64,000 bases of DNA from Acanthosepion esculentum (lineage: Eukaryota; Mollusca; Cephalopoda; Sepiida; Sepiidae). The stretch lies in NCBI GenBank assembly GCA_964036315.1, contig OZ038488.1:67968342-68032341 (forward strand). The letters are read 5' to 3'. Shown piece by piece: positions 43,751 through 55,114 of the stretch (position 1 is the stretch's first letter; every line of letters starts with the position of its first letter). The notes under the pieces were generated by a model. That model worked only from the letters and a program-made list of their open reading frames with translations, did not search any database and was not told the DNA's origin. The position numbers and the translations under genes are program-made.

Positions 43751-43992
43751 CCATTTTGTTTTGTTTTTTCTTGTCGGAATATCCACTACTAACCTGTCCG
43801 ATGAAAGACCTAAAGAACTACGCTTTCCTACTCTCTCCGAATATTCACTGCCAACCTCTGATATGGAAGACCTTAAGAATTATTGAACAGCTGCTACTAG
43901 ATATTGGTGTTGTTTCATTGAACAAATTACTTACGTTGATTTTCTACATTCAGACTACGGTGAACATGTATAACATTCACCACTGTGCTTGA

Positions 43993-44940
43993 AAATGGAT
44001 AGTGTAGAAAAGAAAAAAATGATCTAGGTCAATGTCCTTAGAAAACAGAGGTGTATTTTTCTTATAAATAAGTAAATTCTAGTTTTGAATCATCACAGTA
44101 AGTTGAGGTTATTTTAAAAATAAAATCCTATTTTTATGAGATTGTAATCGCTTCAGGCAATTTAAAACCTGTATTGAATGATGAGAAATAAATGAAATAA
44201 AATAAAAAAGATAATCAAGTTAGCTTTTGGTAGGAAAAAAAGGTCAAGTGTACATGAATTTGTAAACTTTTGACTGATATTTAAAAATATGCAGTTATCT
44301 CTTACGAATTTTATTCTAAGGACCAGTTTCAAAATTGGCTCAAGTTATCTGATTTGTTTATTTATTTTTGATTCAGCATAAAATTGGGCGGCTTCTTTTG
44401 AAATTTGTATACTTTGACCTTTTATAGTTTAGTCAGAAGTTATTTGATGAGCAGAGATTGGGAAGAAAGGTTTGTTCGTGTCAGTAACACCTTCCTTCTA
44501 CCACACCTATTTTTGGAGGTATCGGTCTCAACATTTTGCATTCTAAGCATTTGACATCAATGCACCAGAAGAGTCCAAAGGGAACCGTGATAAGGAAGGG
44601 TTTGGGATCAATGATAAAGATAATACGAAACATTGGCACCAAACTTTACATTCATTCGCTGGTAATCTTTCGAAGACTTTCAGGAACGATCTAACATGTT
44701 TTTTCATCTGGAATTTTCACTACTTGCATTTACTTTTGATATTTTTTATAAGATCTTTTTAATAGAAAATTAATTCTTTGCTGTCTCTTCGAAGACACTG
44801 TTGTTCTTTTTGTAATTTGTTTTTTAAATAAAAAATACCTGCAGGAGAATCTTGCAAAAAGACATGAGTTTTTTTTTTCTTTTTTGTTTTGTCAGCCAGA
44901 TCCCACAAATATATATTTTATTTTTTTAATTTATTCTTCT
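43993..44940. other. No recognised feature
   Basis: AT-rich sequence, no ORF of note, no repeat placed. Confidence 0.4.
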
Positions 44941-44944
44941 TGTC

Positions 44945-45190
44945 ACTGTGGGGACTACGGCCATATCACGTTGAAACAGCGGTTCCGTACAATTACCGAA
45001 GTTAAGTAATGTCGAGCCTAGTCAGTACCTAGATAGGTGACCGCTTAGGAGGTGCTGTAAGCTTGGATAAACGGATGGTTTAATGGATAAATGACTCTGA
45101 ATTGTTAACCGGAGAAACAAGTTCCATTTCCCATTAAGTTCGTTATATTCCCTTACGCGCATATATCATTGGGAAAAATATGACTTCACC
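44945..45190 (+). repeat. 5S rRNA/tRNA composite SINE with the most complete 5S head
   Basis: The 5S part starts near its true 5' end (ctacggccatatcacgttga) and runs through accgaagttaagtaatgtcg, cagtacctagataggtgacc and ggtgctgtaagct. The tRNA part (ggatggtttaatggata; caagttccatttccc) and body follow. It abuts a family E LINE fragment with no spacer. Confidence 0.8.
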
Positions 45191-45194
45191 TCTT

Positions 45195-45400
45195 CGCAGT
45201 TGAAGATCTTAGGATGCATAATGAAAAAAGAAGGTTTGGGGAATTTGTCATCCACATGACATACTGAAGATAGGAGTGACACAGAAAAACAGCGAGTAAC
45301 CAACCTAATAAGCTTATGTAAATGAATGTCAGAACAGAGAACGGATGTGGTAGTAAAAAAGACAATTATTCTTAAGAGCTACAAGAAGTTAAGTAGGAGT
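45195..45400 (+). pseudogene. Family E LINE, C-terminal fragment
   Basis: LQILGCIMKKEGLGNLSST, then KQRVTNLISLCK and IILKSYKKL, with stops and frame changes. Confidence 0.6.
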
Positions 45401-45840
45401 TATATCTACCTATCTATCAGTTCATCATGATTTTTTTTCATATAATCTTATATTTGCAATTTAATAACCAAACAGAGGTTGATATATCGTTAGCCAACCT
45501 AGCCTAACTGAAATTCGGATGACCGGGTTTCGACTGTATACGAGAAGCTAACTCGTGCTAAGGAATTTGACAGACATGTAGATTATCTGTAGAATGTCGT
45601 GTGCTAAATTAACCTGCCATAATTTAGTGAGCTTCACTTGCTGAAGTCACCGAACAGCTTTCTATTAAGTGCTTTCTTTAAAGTTTCCCTCGGACACTGG
45701 TAGTGACTGGCGAATATGCTTCATGCCGAAGACTAATAAATGCTTCTTGCCCTTTCCAACTTAGACTTTGGCCTTACCTGTGTATAAGTCGAACTCGAAA
45801 AGTGTTGCCTTAAAAATTCAGTAGTAAAGTTTCAATTCTT
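45401..45840. other. No recognised feature
   Basis: Nothing placed. Confidence 0.35.
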
Positions 45841-45844
45841 GAGC

Positions 45845-46900
45845 ATTTTTTAAATTGATATCACCCTATGCAAGGCAGTAAAGCCACTAAGACACAAGGG
45901 GTTACAGGGTGTAGAAGAATCAGGAACAGAAACATTAGTAATGAGTAATCTAGAAGACAGTAGATAGCGATTGATATTGCATTTAATTTTTTGCAGATTA
46001 AAGTTGGGTGGTAAGCATGGAGCTATAAGGAAGTTCCACAAGCTAGAAGTGCGAGAAAAGAAACTGTTAGCATAGAACTTACGGTTACATCTAGCCAGCT
46101 CATCTGTAAATTGATGAGATCTCGATGCCAATCCAGTACTGCGCTTAAATTATAAAAAAAATTAGCGAGGATCTCATCCGGAAAATTACCATGAAAGTAT
46201 TTATTTAGAAAAGGTACAGAGAGGCAACCTTACGGCGGTCGAAAAGGACCAATAATATTGTTGATTGTTCTTTAGATTTTATAAAGGAGATCATGGTAAA
46301 TAGCATATGTGACAGCAACGTTCTAAGTGTGGATGAATGGTAGTCTTATAGATATGTAAGATAGATTCTGGAGAGAAAAATTGTCTCGGACGACACAACC
46401 CAACTTACTAGCAGCTGATCTCGCAATGGATTCAATATAATCTTTCTATTTCATGCCAGCTGAGAACGTTATCTCGAGAAGGCGCAACGAGTCACTTTCC
46501 TGGAGGATAGCATCAGCCATGCTGATCGAAGTCACAGAGCAGTCTATTAGATGATTAATGGAGAGGTTTAGTTTTGGAGGCGTTAAAATTAACAAGCCAT
46601 TTTTTGCCCCAGTTAACAACGGCCATGAGGTCGTTTTGGTCATCCGCTGCCATTTTGAACTTACCAGACCTTACTATCGTGACAGGAGTAAATGGTTGTG
46701 TCATCAGCGTAGATACCAGCGGATACCATCTAGAAGGTCATTAATGAAAATTAAAAACAGAGTAGAACCAAGGATGTAGCCCTAGAGGACATCTGCATTA
46801 GTACGAAAGCATCTAGACGAGTGGCCCTTCTGAATAACCTTCATTTCACAATTTGATAGAAAAGACTGGGTCAGTTCAAAAATGTGTCCGGAGACCCCAT
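45845..46900 (-). pseudogene. Family J LINE, longest reversed copy
   Basis: Reading from the 5' side (46900) down: a degenerate PQG-box region (NADVLQGYILGSTLFLIFIN, then DLLDG), LLTGAKNGLLILTPPKLN, SISMADAILQESDSLRLLEI, and the C-terminal SHQFTDELARCNRKFYANSF followed by FSRTSSLWN. It covers the reverse-transcriptase palm to the 3' end (caccctatgcaaggcag). The polymerase YADD box is not readable, and multiple frameshifts are present. Confidence 0.7.
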
Positions 46901-47294
46901 AACTTTTCAGCTTTTGGAGAACACCTGTCAAAAATATACAATAACATGTTTATTGATTTATCAAGAAATGCTGTTTATCACCGAGGACCTGTCTATTTTT
47001 ACTAGAAAATCAGAATGCTGGATTTTATCTGGGATCAAACCGCCTAGCCTCAACAGGGAATACACAAATATATCGATATTTACTAAGTTTAATTTAGCAC
47101 GCCACAAGCTTAAGCGAGGGTAGATATTTTAATACATTCTATCAAATGGAGAGGACCTACATACCAAGAAGATCAGCATTCAAATCTCGAACTAGCACCG
47201 GAAGGAAATACCCTATTATTTCGATATCTATTACTTTGTTTAATATAGACTTCTGCCAAATAGGATTTGGATAATTATAATAATTTTCATTCAC

Positions 47295-47590
47295 TAAGTG
47301 GATGTGTGATTAGTGTAAAAGTTATCAGCGCGGAAAATGGAATCTGCGTGATGAATTCAAATCCCAGTGTAGTCTTTTGAATTCACTTGACACTAATACT
47401 TGTGGAAAAAGTATGAAAAGATTTCTCCTTCTTTTAGTTCTGCATTAAATATCGGGGCAGACTAGGCTATTTATGCTTGGCTGAAAGCTAGTGTAAGAGC
47501 AGGACCAATCTGAATTCAAAACCTAACGGTAATAGGAAATCACTCCAATGTCTACCCCGGTAAATCTATGGCAATTCAAAGATAATAAAT
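47295..47590 (+). repeat. tRNA-derived SINE, diverged
   Basis: gaattcaaatcccagt (B-box-like) followed by attcacttgacactaatact and aaaaagtatgaaaagatttc, the shared SINE body, then a tail like that at 11.8 kb. Confidence 0.5.
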
Positions 47591-48125
47591 AAAAAGGAAT
47601 CCGTGGAGAGACATAATTCCCAAAATTCTGAAGAAATATGGGATTAATAAATATTGCTAAATGCAAAGGCCCTACCTGACTATAGCAATTGAAATCATGG
47701 ATTCAATCAGAGCACGAACGCGCATCTCTCGCGCTGGTATGAAATCCGTAAGTACTTTAGCCACGAGGCAGGCCACCCAATTACTAAATCTCTATTTAAA
47801 TCGTTAATAATTACTGTCAGCTGCTTTTTTGCTTAGCTTAGATAAACCGAGTAAATTTTGTGCAGAGTCTGAACTTTTAATCAGCTTTTCGCAATGATAA
47901 GCACCTGATTTATGATAACAGGATGTTGCTTAATAACTGCTACTTCTGCGCAATATGTTATTTCCTGCTTTAGCCTGGAAGTCGTCTTTTTCCCCTCATT
48001 TGGGATCGCCATCTATCGGCCAATTAATAAGCTTATTATGCTAATTACCAAATTATAGCTGATGCCCTATTCGGATCGTTGATATTTTCGTAAATAACCG
48101 TTGTTTTTTAAATTGTGGAAGGCAT
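47591..48125. other. No recognised feature
   Basis: No repeat or coding motif placed. Confidence 0.35.
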
Positions 48126-48129
48126 CTTT

Positions 48130-48660
48130 CGCTACTCCGCTGTGCTTTCGGATTAGTGAAATGTAGCGAAGAAAACTGCGAATTACCTTGTCAAATCAAG
48201 CGACAGCGTGTCGGGTGTATCCTACGACGGAAAATGTGGTGAAAAAGAAAGTTACATGCCGAAAAAAAAGGGCACGTATTTTGCATGATATGCTTAAGAC
48301 GGAATATTTAAATTAGAAACAAGTCAGTTGCATAAAAGTATTTTGATATGCTAATATTGTGCGTCCTCTCCCAGTTGAAAATGAAACAAAATGTTCGGTC
48401 AATAAAAGCAGTTAGTGTTCTCGAATCGGGAAAGACAAAATTCGTGTATTTGGCTACCGCGTTCGTCGGTGAGTGAGTCATATTTCTGCCTGGTTACGTG
48501 CATTGTGATTTGAGTACCTGCGAATCGAGATTTCGACATTTCTTTCTGCCCTTGATATTCGAGTTTGAACTTGCGATTTGTTCTCTTCGTTGAGGAAGTA
48601 ATCTGAGACAAATATTTCCGTTGCAATCCAAGAACTCTTACATGAAATTAACCCTTTCAA
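48130..48660 (-). repeat. Dispersed repeat D, copy 2
   Basis: Inverted relative to 7240-7765 and colinear with it through about 500 bp. The overlapping short minus-strand ORFs share wording with copy 1 (RFENTNCFY, VSDYF/VADYF), which suggests a decayed coding or LTR origin. Confidence 0.55.
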
Positions 48661-48734
48661 AAGAAAATATATTAAGAAACGGTAGAATTTCGTTAGAAAC
48701 AGAAAAGATTACCGAACTGCTATGTAATATCAAT

Positions 48735-49049
48735 CCTCACTGGGAGCTGGACAATTTCCTCAGAAGTGAATAGGAAACTTGAAGCAATGGAAAGACACTT
48801 ACAATCTCATGGACAGAGCATGTGAGCAATGAGGAAGTTTTAAGGAAAATGAAAAGGAAAACGACAGTTATACTTAGAAAGAAACAGCTGAAAATTTTGG
48901 AATAGATAATGAGGAAAGAAGGTGTTGAGAATTTGCCATTTACAGGACACACTGAAGGCAAGTGGAGACAAAATAACAGCGAGTACCCTACCTAACAAGC
49001 TTATGTAAATGGATGTCAGAACATGGAGTGAACGGGATAGTAAAATGAC
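48735..49049 (+). pseudogene. Family E LINE, left half (split by copia element)
   Basis: Frames give TWKDTYNLMDRACEQ-type sequence, then KRKTTVILRKKQLKILE, MRKEGVENLPFTGHTEGKW and SLCKWMSEHGVNGIVK. It stops at the 5' LTR and resumes at 53055. Confidence 0.65.
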
Positions 49050-49163
49050 TGTTAATCTTCACGAGTTGCTTCCCTTGGCAACTCTTTAACCGGAAAAGGG
49101 ATGACTCGAAATAAAACATTCTCTTTCCATTACGTGTCCGAGTTCCCTTAATTTCAATTTACA
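49050..49163 (+). repeat. 5' LTR of the copia element
   Basis: Matches the 3' LTR at both ends (cttcacgagttgc, accggaaaag, cgaaataaaacatt, gtgtccgagttcc) but lacks about 60 bp of its middle. Confidence 0.8.
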
Positions 49164-51760
49164 TAGCAAAGCAAATTTATTCCTCCACCTATTTTAAACA
49201 CGGATAAATACAACACTTGGAAAAACGAAATGCAAGTTTGGTAACTTGCTACCTGCATCGACAAACCACGCCGCGCATCCATAGTATTTTTATACCTACA
49301 AGGAAAAACAAGAGAGGCCGTATTGGAACTGGACATTACCACAGGACATGCTGATGATGGAATGGAAAATTATACGCTCTTCTTAGAGGACGCTAACCAG
49401 TCGTATTTTAAGACATACGAGTCGTTCGAACAATATCGACGACATGAAACAAGAACTTCCTAATTCATGTGAAATATGCATCCAATAGAAAAAGATTGAA
49501 CCCAGGCCCATTGTTGGATTCTTATTGGGATCATATTTTAATGAAAGCATTGCCACGGACATAATTAAGAAATTAATGGGGGAAAATATTGCTGCTAACT
49601 GATCATGGTACAATATTCAGTGTTGGAGACAGGATTCCTAGTTAGGAAAGTTCTGACATTCATAGTGCTATATTCACACACTGGATAGCATATTTTGGTA
49701 CTCCATGACCTATCCTCATTGACAATGGCAGAGAGTTCAATAATCAATCATTTAGGGACATTGCACAGAACTTGAATATTGTAGTATGCACTAATACTGC
49801 TGAAATTCCACGAGGTAATGGTTCGACACAATGCTGGGATAAATGATGAAGAAAACCATTGAAAACACAAGTTGTAGCATTGTTGCAGAACTTGATAGGT
49901 CATAAGTGCCAAAAATAAACTTCAGAGTGTCCACGGTTATAGTCCTAACCAACTTTCGGGCAGGAATCCCAACTTGTCTTCTGTTTTAACTAACAGACCC
50001 TTTACATTATAAGGTATTTCTACTAGTGTAGTTATTCCAAACAACCTCAATGCAATGCATGCTGCCAGGAAACATTTCATAGCATGTGAGTCTTCAGAAA
50101 AACTTGCACCTCGTCATCATGTTCGAACAGATATAGTGCAATCATACAAAAGTGGTGATACTGTTCTCTATAAAAGAAACCTATCTGATAGATAGCTTGT
50201 TCCAGGAACTGTCATAGGGTGGGAGCATCAGCAGGTACTCGTTAAACATGGCGGTATATATGTGAGAGTGCATCGATCCCTGGAGCATATCAAAGTTCTG
50301 AAGATGGTACAATAATGGAACAGGCGCCCAACACCTTACAAAAAGGACCTGATAAAACTCCAAAAGTATCAAGTTTTGAAGAGGAGGATACGGATGAAGA
50401 AAGCCCAAATGAAAAAAATTGAACAACATGAGACTGTGACTGCGAGGAGCAGTCCACCCAAACAAAACTCCCTTCTTAAGAAAAATGATCTCCCGAAACC
50501 AGGACAAACAATTAAACGTAAGCTTGCCGATGATGATGATTCAGAATAGAGAAAATTGAATGACTTAAGTAGGACAGGCAAAGCAACAGGCGGAAACAAA
50601 CATTTAATGGGTGTTATTATGGAACAAGGCGAAGCCTTTTGGCTGGACTTTGAGCATGGAGTATCAGAATGGCAAGCAAGTGAGGTCGAGCAAACAAGAG
50701 AAAATGAAAACACTTTTATGAGGAAAATATAATGATTTCCTCCTCAAATGATCGTCTGAAAAAGGCAAGAGTTCGAAAGTTGGGTTGAAAATAAAACTTA
50801 CAAACTCCTGACCAAGGTCAACCCAAGAAATATACAATATGGATTTTAAACTTATAAAAGTTCTAATGGTAAAGCTAGACTTGTATCTCGAGGCTTCCAG
50901 GACAAAGATGCTTGCAATATAAGAAATGAATCTCCCACCTACTCCAAAGGTCTACGCATAGCATTGGGAATAATGACATCTAACAATTGAATGTATGAAT
51001 CAACGGGCATAAAATCCGCGTTTCTACAGAATAAACAGACCAAGTGGATCCTCTTGGAGAGGCCAATGTGCCTCCAGGTTATATATGGAAGCTCACTAAA
51101 CGTGTATATGGTCTGAATAATGCTTCAAGATTCTGGAACCTGACAATCAAAGAGCAATTAATGAAATAAGAGCAGGAGTTTCGATATATGATTAGGCAAT
51201 ATTTGTTATTTTGAAAAAAATAAAAACAAAATACAGACAAAAACAAACATTTAATGAATGTAGTTGTGAAATAAGGTGAGCCTTTTTGACTCTGCTTTGA
51301 GTACAGAGTGAGTACAGAATGGCAAGCAATTTAGGTTGAACAAATGAGATGAACACGCGTGTGATAAGGAAAACAGGATTTCCTCCTCAAATAATGATCT
51401 GGAAAAGGCAGGAAAGGTGCTCCAAAGTTTGGTTGAAAATAGTTTACATACAAATACCTGACCAAGATATCCACAAGATGAATTTATACTTTAAATATTT
51501 CATTGGCAAACAGATCTGTAAAGCTAGGAAGTACCAATGGATATATATATATACCCATTGCTTAGCAATCAAAATGTATTAGAACAGTTGTCAAAAGCAC
51601 TCTAGCAGCCGAAACGTTAGCCTTGGTCGATGCAGCAGAAGGAAATTTATATTAAAACTGTTTCAACTTCAAGGTAATAATGGAAATATACAAATTATAT
51701 GTAAAACTGACAAGTCCTGTCTCTATGATTTGGTACATTCATCCACACAAATATATGTGT
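49164..51760 (+). pseudogene. Copia Gag-Pol remnant
   Basis: Gag: LNTDKYNTWKNEMQVW, then ATCIDKPRRASIVF, REAVLELDITTGHADDGMEN and YESFEQYRR (49180-49440). Integrase: RPIVGFLLGSYFNESIATDI with the first Asp, AIFTHWIAYFGTP, LIDNGREFNNQSF with the second Asp (49740s), and later VLYKRN, VLVKHGGIYVRVHRSLE. Reverse transcriptase: GKARLVSRGFQDKDACN, SPTYSKGLRIALGIMTSN, KSAFLQNKQ with a catalytic-region Ser in place of the usual Asp-Ile, and WKLTKRVYGLNNASRFW (50860-51150). RNase H: STLAAETLALVDAAEG and CKTDKSCLYDLV-type wording near 51600-51740. The YVDD box is deleted, and there are many stops. Confidence 0.8.
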
Positions 51761-52809
51761 AAGTATGCGTAAACATTTAAAAAGATATATGTAGGTATTA
51801 ATACATGAAATTACCCGTGTATATCGGTACATGTGTACATGTATGAGTGACTGTAAAGGAACGTATGTATATGTGAAACTTGCATGGGTGTGTATACAAT
51901 ATATGACAGAGCAAGATCTCTAATATTACCTTAAAAAATCACTCCATATTAACTTAAAAACTAAACTTTAAGTAAAAGAAATTACCAATCTAAAAACAGT
52001 CACGAATTCATGAATAAAATTCAAGCTGATAGAGATGTCACCTTAATAATCAATTACAACTAGAAGTAAACTTATATTTTAAAATAAAATTTTATTCTTT
52101 TAATGTACATTCTATGAATATTTTTCTAAGCGACTATTTCATATTAAGTTCCAAAGAAATTTTTGTAATAAAGTTTAAAAAAATCTTAAATCGCTAACAA
52201 ACATGAAATTAAATTCCTTGTAGACTGTTTAAACATTCAAATTTATATCAAACATTATAATATTTATAAACCCCCAAAATAACACTTTCAAAGTAAAGCA
52301 AAGTAAAGCAAAACGATAGCGACTATTTCGTTCATTCTAAAGAAAGTCAGTGACACCTTCTCTCATGACTTCCTTCTCTCTTTTTAGTTTTTTGTTTCTC
52401 CTCTCCCCCTTCTATATCAATATATAACTTCCGTTAAGTTAACCGATTAAATGTGTCAATGTCTGGACCTCCTCAAGTAATATTAAGTATGAAAGAATAG
52501 AAATATTAAATTACATCTAACTCAAACATGTCTCTCCCCCCTCACTTCGTTAATTTACATATGCTTAATACTGCCCGTCAAAAGTGTGTAAATTTCTTTT
52601 CATTTTTCGTTTCAACCTTTGGAAGTAAAGTCTGATGATCCGCAGTCCTTTAAAAGGGTTGTGGTGAAATAATTTATTACATGGAACCTTAAAGTAGTCT
52701 GTTTTTATTTAAATTATATATATATTAAAACAATTTTATGTCTATACGTTCTTTTAAAAATGTCTTAAAAAATAATTGTCGGACTTTGTCCATTTCATAA
52801 TGTGTGACG

Positions 52810-52810
<1 letters not shown>
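51760..52810. other. AT-rich sequence inside the copia element, unplaced
   Basis: About 1 kb between RNase H and the 3' end is longer than expected for this family, so it probably contains a later insertion. No motif recognised. Confidence 0.35.

Positions 52811-52811
<1 letters not shown>

Positions 52812-52851
<40 letters not shown>
52812..52851. repeat. (AT)n microsatellite
   Basis: AT run just before the polypurine region of the copia element. Confidence 0.9.
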
Positions 52852-52855
<4 letters not shown>

Positions 52856-52880
52856 CTGAAAAAGTAAAATCAGGAAGAAC

Positions 52881-53054
52881 TGTTAGACTTCACGAGTTGC
52901 CCCCCTTGGTAATTCTTTTACCGGAAAAGTCGCGGTTTACCCGGAAGGGGCTGAGCCGCCATTTTAGAAATGCCGCGTACGTAGAGGACGTAGGAGTCGA
53001 AATAAAACATTATCTTACCATTATGTGTCCGAGTTCCTCTAATTTGAATTTACA
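52881..53054 (+). repeat. 3' LTR of the copia element
   Basis: 174 bp, tgttagactt...gaatttaca. The central part (ggtttacccggaagggg, gccgccattttag) is missing from the 5' LTR. Confidence 0.8.
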
Positions 53055-53142
53055 AAGACAATTATTGCTAAGAGCTACAGAGTATAGGAAGTTATGGAGA
53101 AGTCAGATCGCCCTCATCCTAAAAGGATACATCACTTAAAAG
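53055..53142 (+). pseudogene. Family E LINE, right half
   Basis: RQLLLRATEYRKLWRSQIAL followed by ILKGYIT-stop continues the C-terminal end of the LINE interrupted at 49049. Confidence 0.7.
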
Positions 53143-53560
53143 AAAAAAATGCACTTTCTAATAAATATTGGAAAAGAATTCAATGAAAATAATATTATAT
53201 GACTCATCTATGTTTTCAGTTTAATTTATAATACCAGACAGTTGCTTTATAAAACTACCTCCATTTATTTTCACCAGTCTTATCCCAAAGTGGTTAGCAA
53301 GCTCTTTTAGTAGACCAGTTTTGCGGGTTTAGTCTAATGTTCACTAGGTGCTTCACTACGAAGGCCTTGTGCCATACTAGGCAAATAACTATTTGGATGC
53401 CATCTATAGCCCAATGATTAGCAAGTTTGTCTAGTAAACTAGTTATTTACTGTAGAGTTCAAATTTAAATTTCGTCCGAGGCTGTTGCACATGACTTTGC
53501 AATATTTCCCTTGTTAACACCATCAATCTAACACCCCCTCAAGTATGAGTAAAATAGTAG
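53143..53560. other. No recognised feature
   Basis: Nothing placed. Confidence 0.35.
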
Positions 53561-53564
53561 GGAA

Positions 53565-53960
53565 GACTAGGCTCTTTTGCTGTGCCTTTTCTATAAATAT
53601 TTTTATGATAATTGTGATGAGTTTTTGAGACATAGACTCTATGAATTTGAGCGCAATATTAGATTAGCGACAAAGTCTCATCATTTTACAGTTGAAATAT
53701 CTAGAGTTAACCGTAAGTTCTATGTTAACATATTCTTCTCTCGCACTTTTTGCTTGTTGGACTCTCTTCCGGTTTCTTGCTTTCCAGTCACCTTTGATCT
53801 TCAAAAATGTAAATGCAATGTCAATCGTTATCTTTCGTCTTCTTAATTTCTGTTTTTTTTTTTATTATTGTTCTCATTCTTTAATAAGGTTTTCTTTTTC
53901 TCATATTCTCGCACACTTAGTAGCCCCTTACATCTCTTTAGTGAGGTAAAATGATTCTTT
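53565..53960 (+). pseudogene. Family J LINE, C-terminal and 3' part
   Basis: MLCLFYKYFYDN, then LYEFERNIRLATKSHHFTVE, VNRKFYVNIFFSRTFCLLDS, CFPVTFDLQKCKCNVNRYLS are in one 89-residue frame, followed by the 3' untranslated region to tctttagtgaggtaaaatga. Confidence 0.75.
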
Positions 53961-54535
53961 AAAAATGTCCTTTTTGTTCCGATTTTCCTTAAGACGTCTT
54001 CGTTACTTAAACGCTATGCCAAGCATAGTAAATATATGAAAGCCCACTCGTACAATATTCTCTTGGCAGACTGGGTGTGCCCTTGGAATATTTCTGCAAT
54101 GTAATCTATGCTTCTTCTCTCGAACCTGAAAATAAACTAAATCGGCAAGCTTTTATAGGTTGTAAAACAACCACGGCGTTACCCGGGATCGATAGCGAAA
54201 AGAGGCGAAAGAATGTTTTCTGAAGTGCTGTCAAAAATATATCTGCAGTCTTAGGGGAATCGGTTTAGTATCTGAGCTCGAGTTTGCATCCCTCTGCATG
54301 TGGTTCGTGACAGTAGGCGATCGTTTTGATAAGTTGCTTGCCACTTGTGTTTTATTAATGATTTCGACTGGCACTGCGGGGTACTGATTGTTATGTTAAT
54401 GGTGAAATGCGTATATGGTAACTACCAAAGACTTCGCTAACTAAACAGGACAGGCAGTCTACCTTAAGATTGGTGTGAGGTAGATGATGTCATCATTTAT
54501 GCTGTAAACTGGATAAACACCATTCTGTGACGGGA
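53961..54535. other. No recognised feature
   Basis: Nothing placed. Confidence 0.35.
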
Positions 54536-54539
54536 AACC

Positions 54540-55110
54540 AGTATCTCATTCGAATCGTTGCACGTAACTTCCTTTCCTTTGTCCGTCCTGGGTATGACGA
54601 TAAACTACATCCGCGTCCTGGGTAAGACGATAAACTACGTCCGACAGCAAGGCTTCTGAGCAGGAGGTTTTGATGAGCGTGGAACCACCTCTTAATTGCT
54701 GGTGTTCCCATGTCCACCCTTACCCGGGGTGTGTAGTACCTGTTAGGGTCCCAGCTATGGGCAAAATAGTTAACCCTCAAACTGGGGTCAAAATACTATG
54801 AAATTATAAAAATATGTTTTAATACCAGAAATACTTTGTATAAAAAATTATTTCCAGCAATACATCTTTGAAAAATAAATATTACCAGCAATATATTTTT
54901 GGTAAATTTTTTTTTTTTTTTTCAAAAAAAAAAAAAAATAAATAAATATTACCAGCGAAGGAAAATTCTTACCAGAAATAGATTTTTGAAGGAAAAAATA
55001 TTACCAGAAATAGACTTTTGAAAAAAAATATTACCAACAATGAAAATTTTCTCGGCATTAAATAACCCATTGAGGTTGATATGCCGTAAAACAAAACAAA
55101 CCAAACCAAT
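54540..55110 (+). repeat. Dispersed repeat family A, copy 3
   Basis: The head includes a duplicated gtcctgggtatgacgataaa segment (54585 and 54616), then gagcgtggaaccacctctta, ccagctatgggcaaaatag, and an attaccagcaatac array. It ends near cattgaggttgatatgccgt. Confidence 0.7.
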
Positions 55111-55114
55111 CCTT

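Larger units (their letters stand above)
49050..53054 (+). mobile_element. Ty1/copia retrotransposon, full length but decayed
   Basis: The order is LTR, Gag, integrase, reverse transcriptase, RNase H, LTR; integrase before reverse transcriptase is the Ty1/copia arrangement. The LTRs begin tgttaatctt / tgttagactt and both end in tttaca. Flanking atgac (left) and aagac (right) agree at four of five positions, consistent with an old 5-bp target duplication. A purine-rich tract (ctgaaaaagtaaaatcagga) precedes the 3' LTR. The two flanks are the halves of one family E LINE, which defines the insertion precisely. Confidence 0.8.

Noticed and set aside
43756..43992. 78-residue ORF behind a TATA-like site
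   Set aside because: No domain, no splice evidence, and AT-rich composition; the promoter layout alone is not enough.
44945..45063. Functional 5S rRNA gene
   Set aside because: The 5S sequence is diverged, lacks part of its 3' half and runs into a tRNA-like SINE unit.
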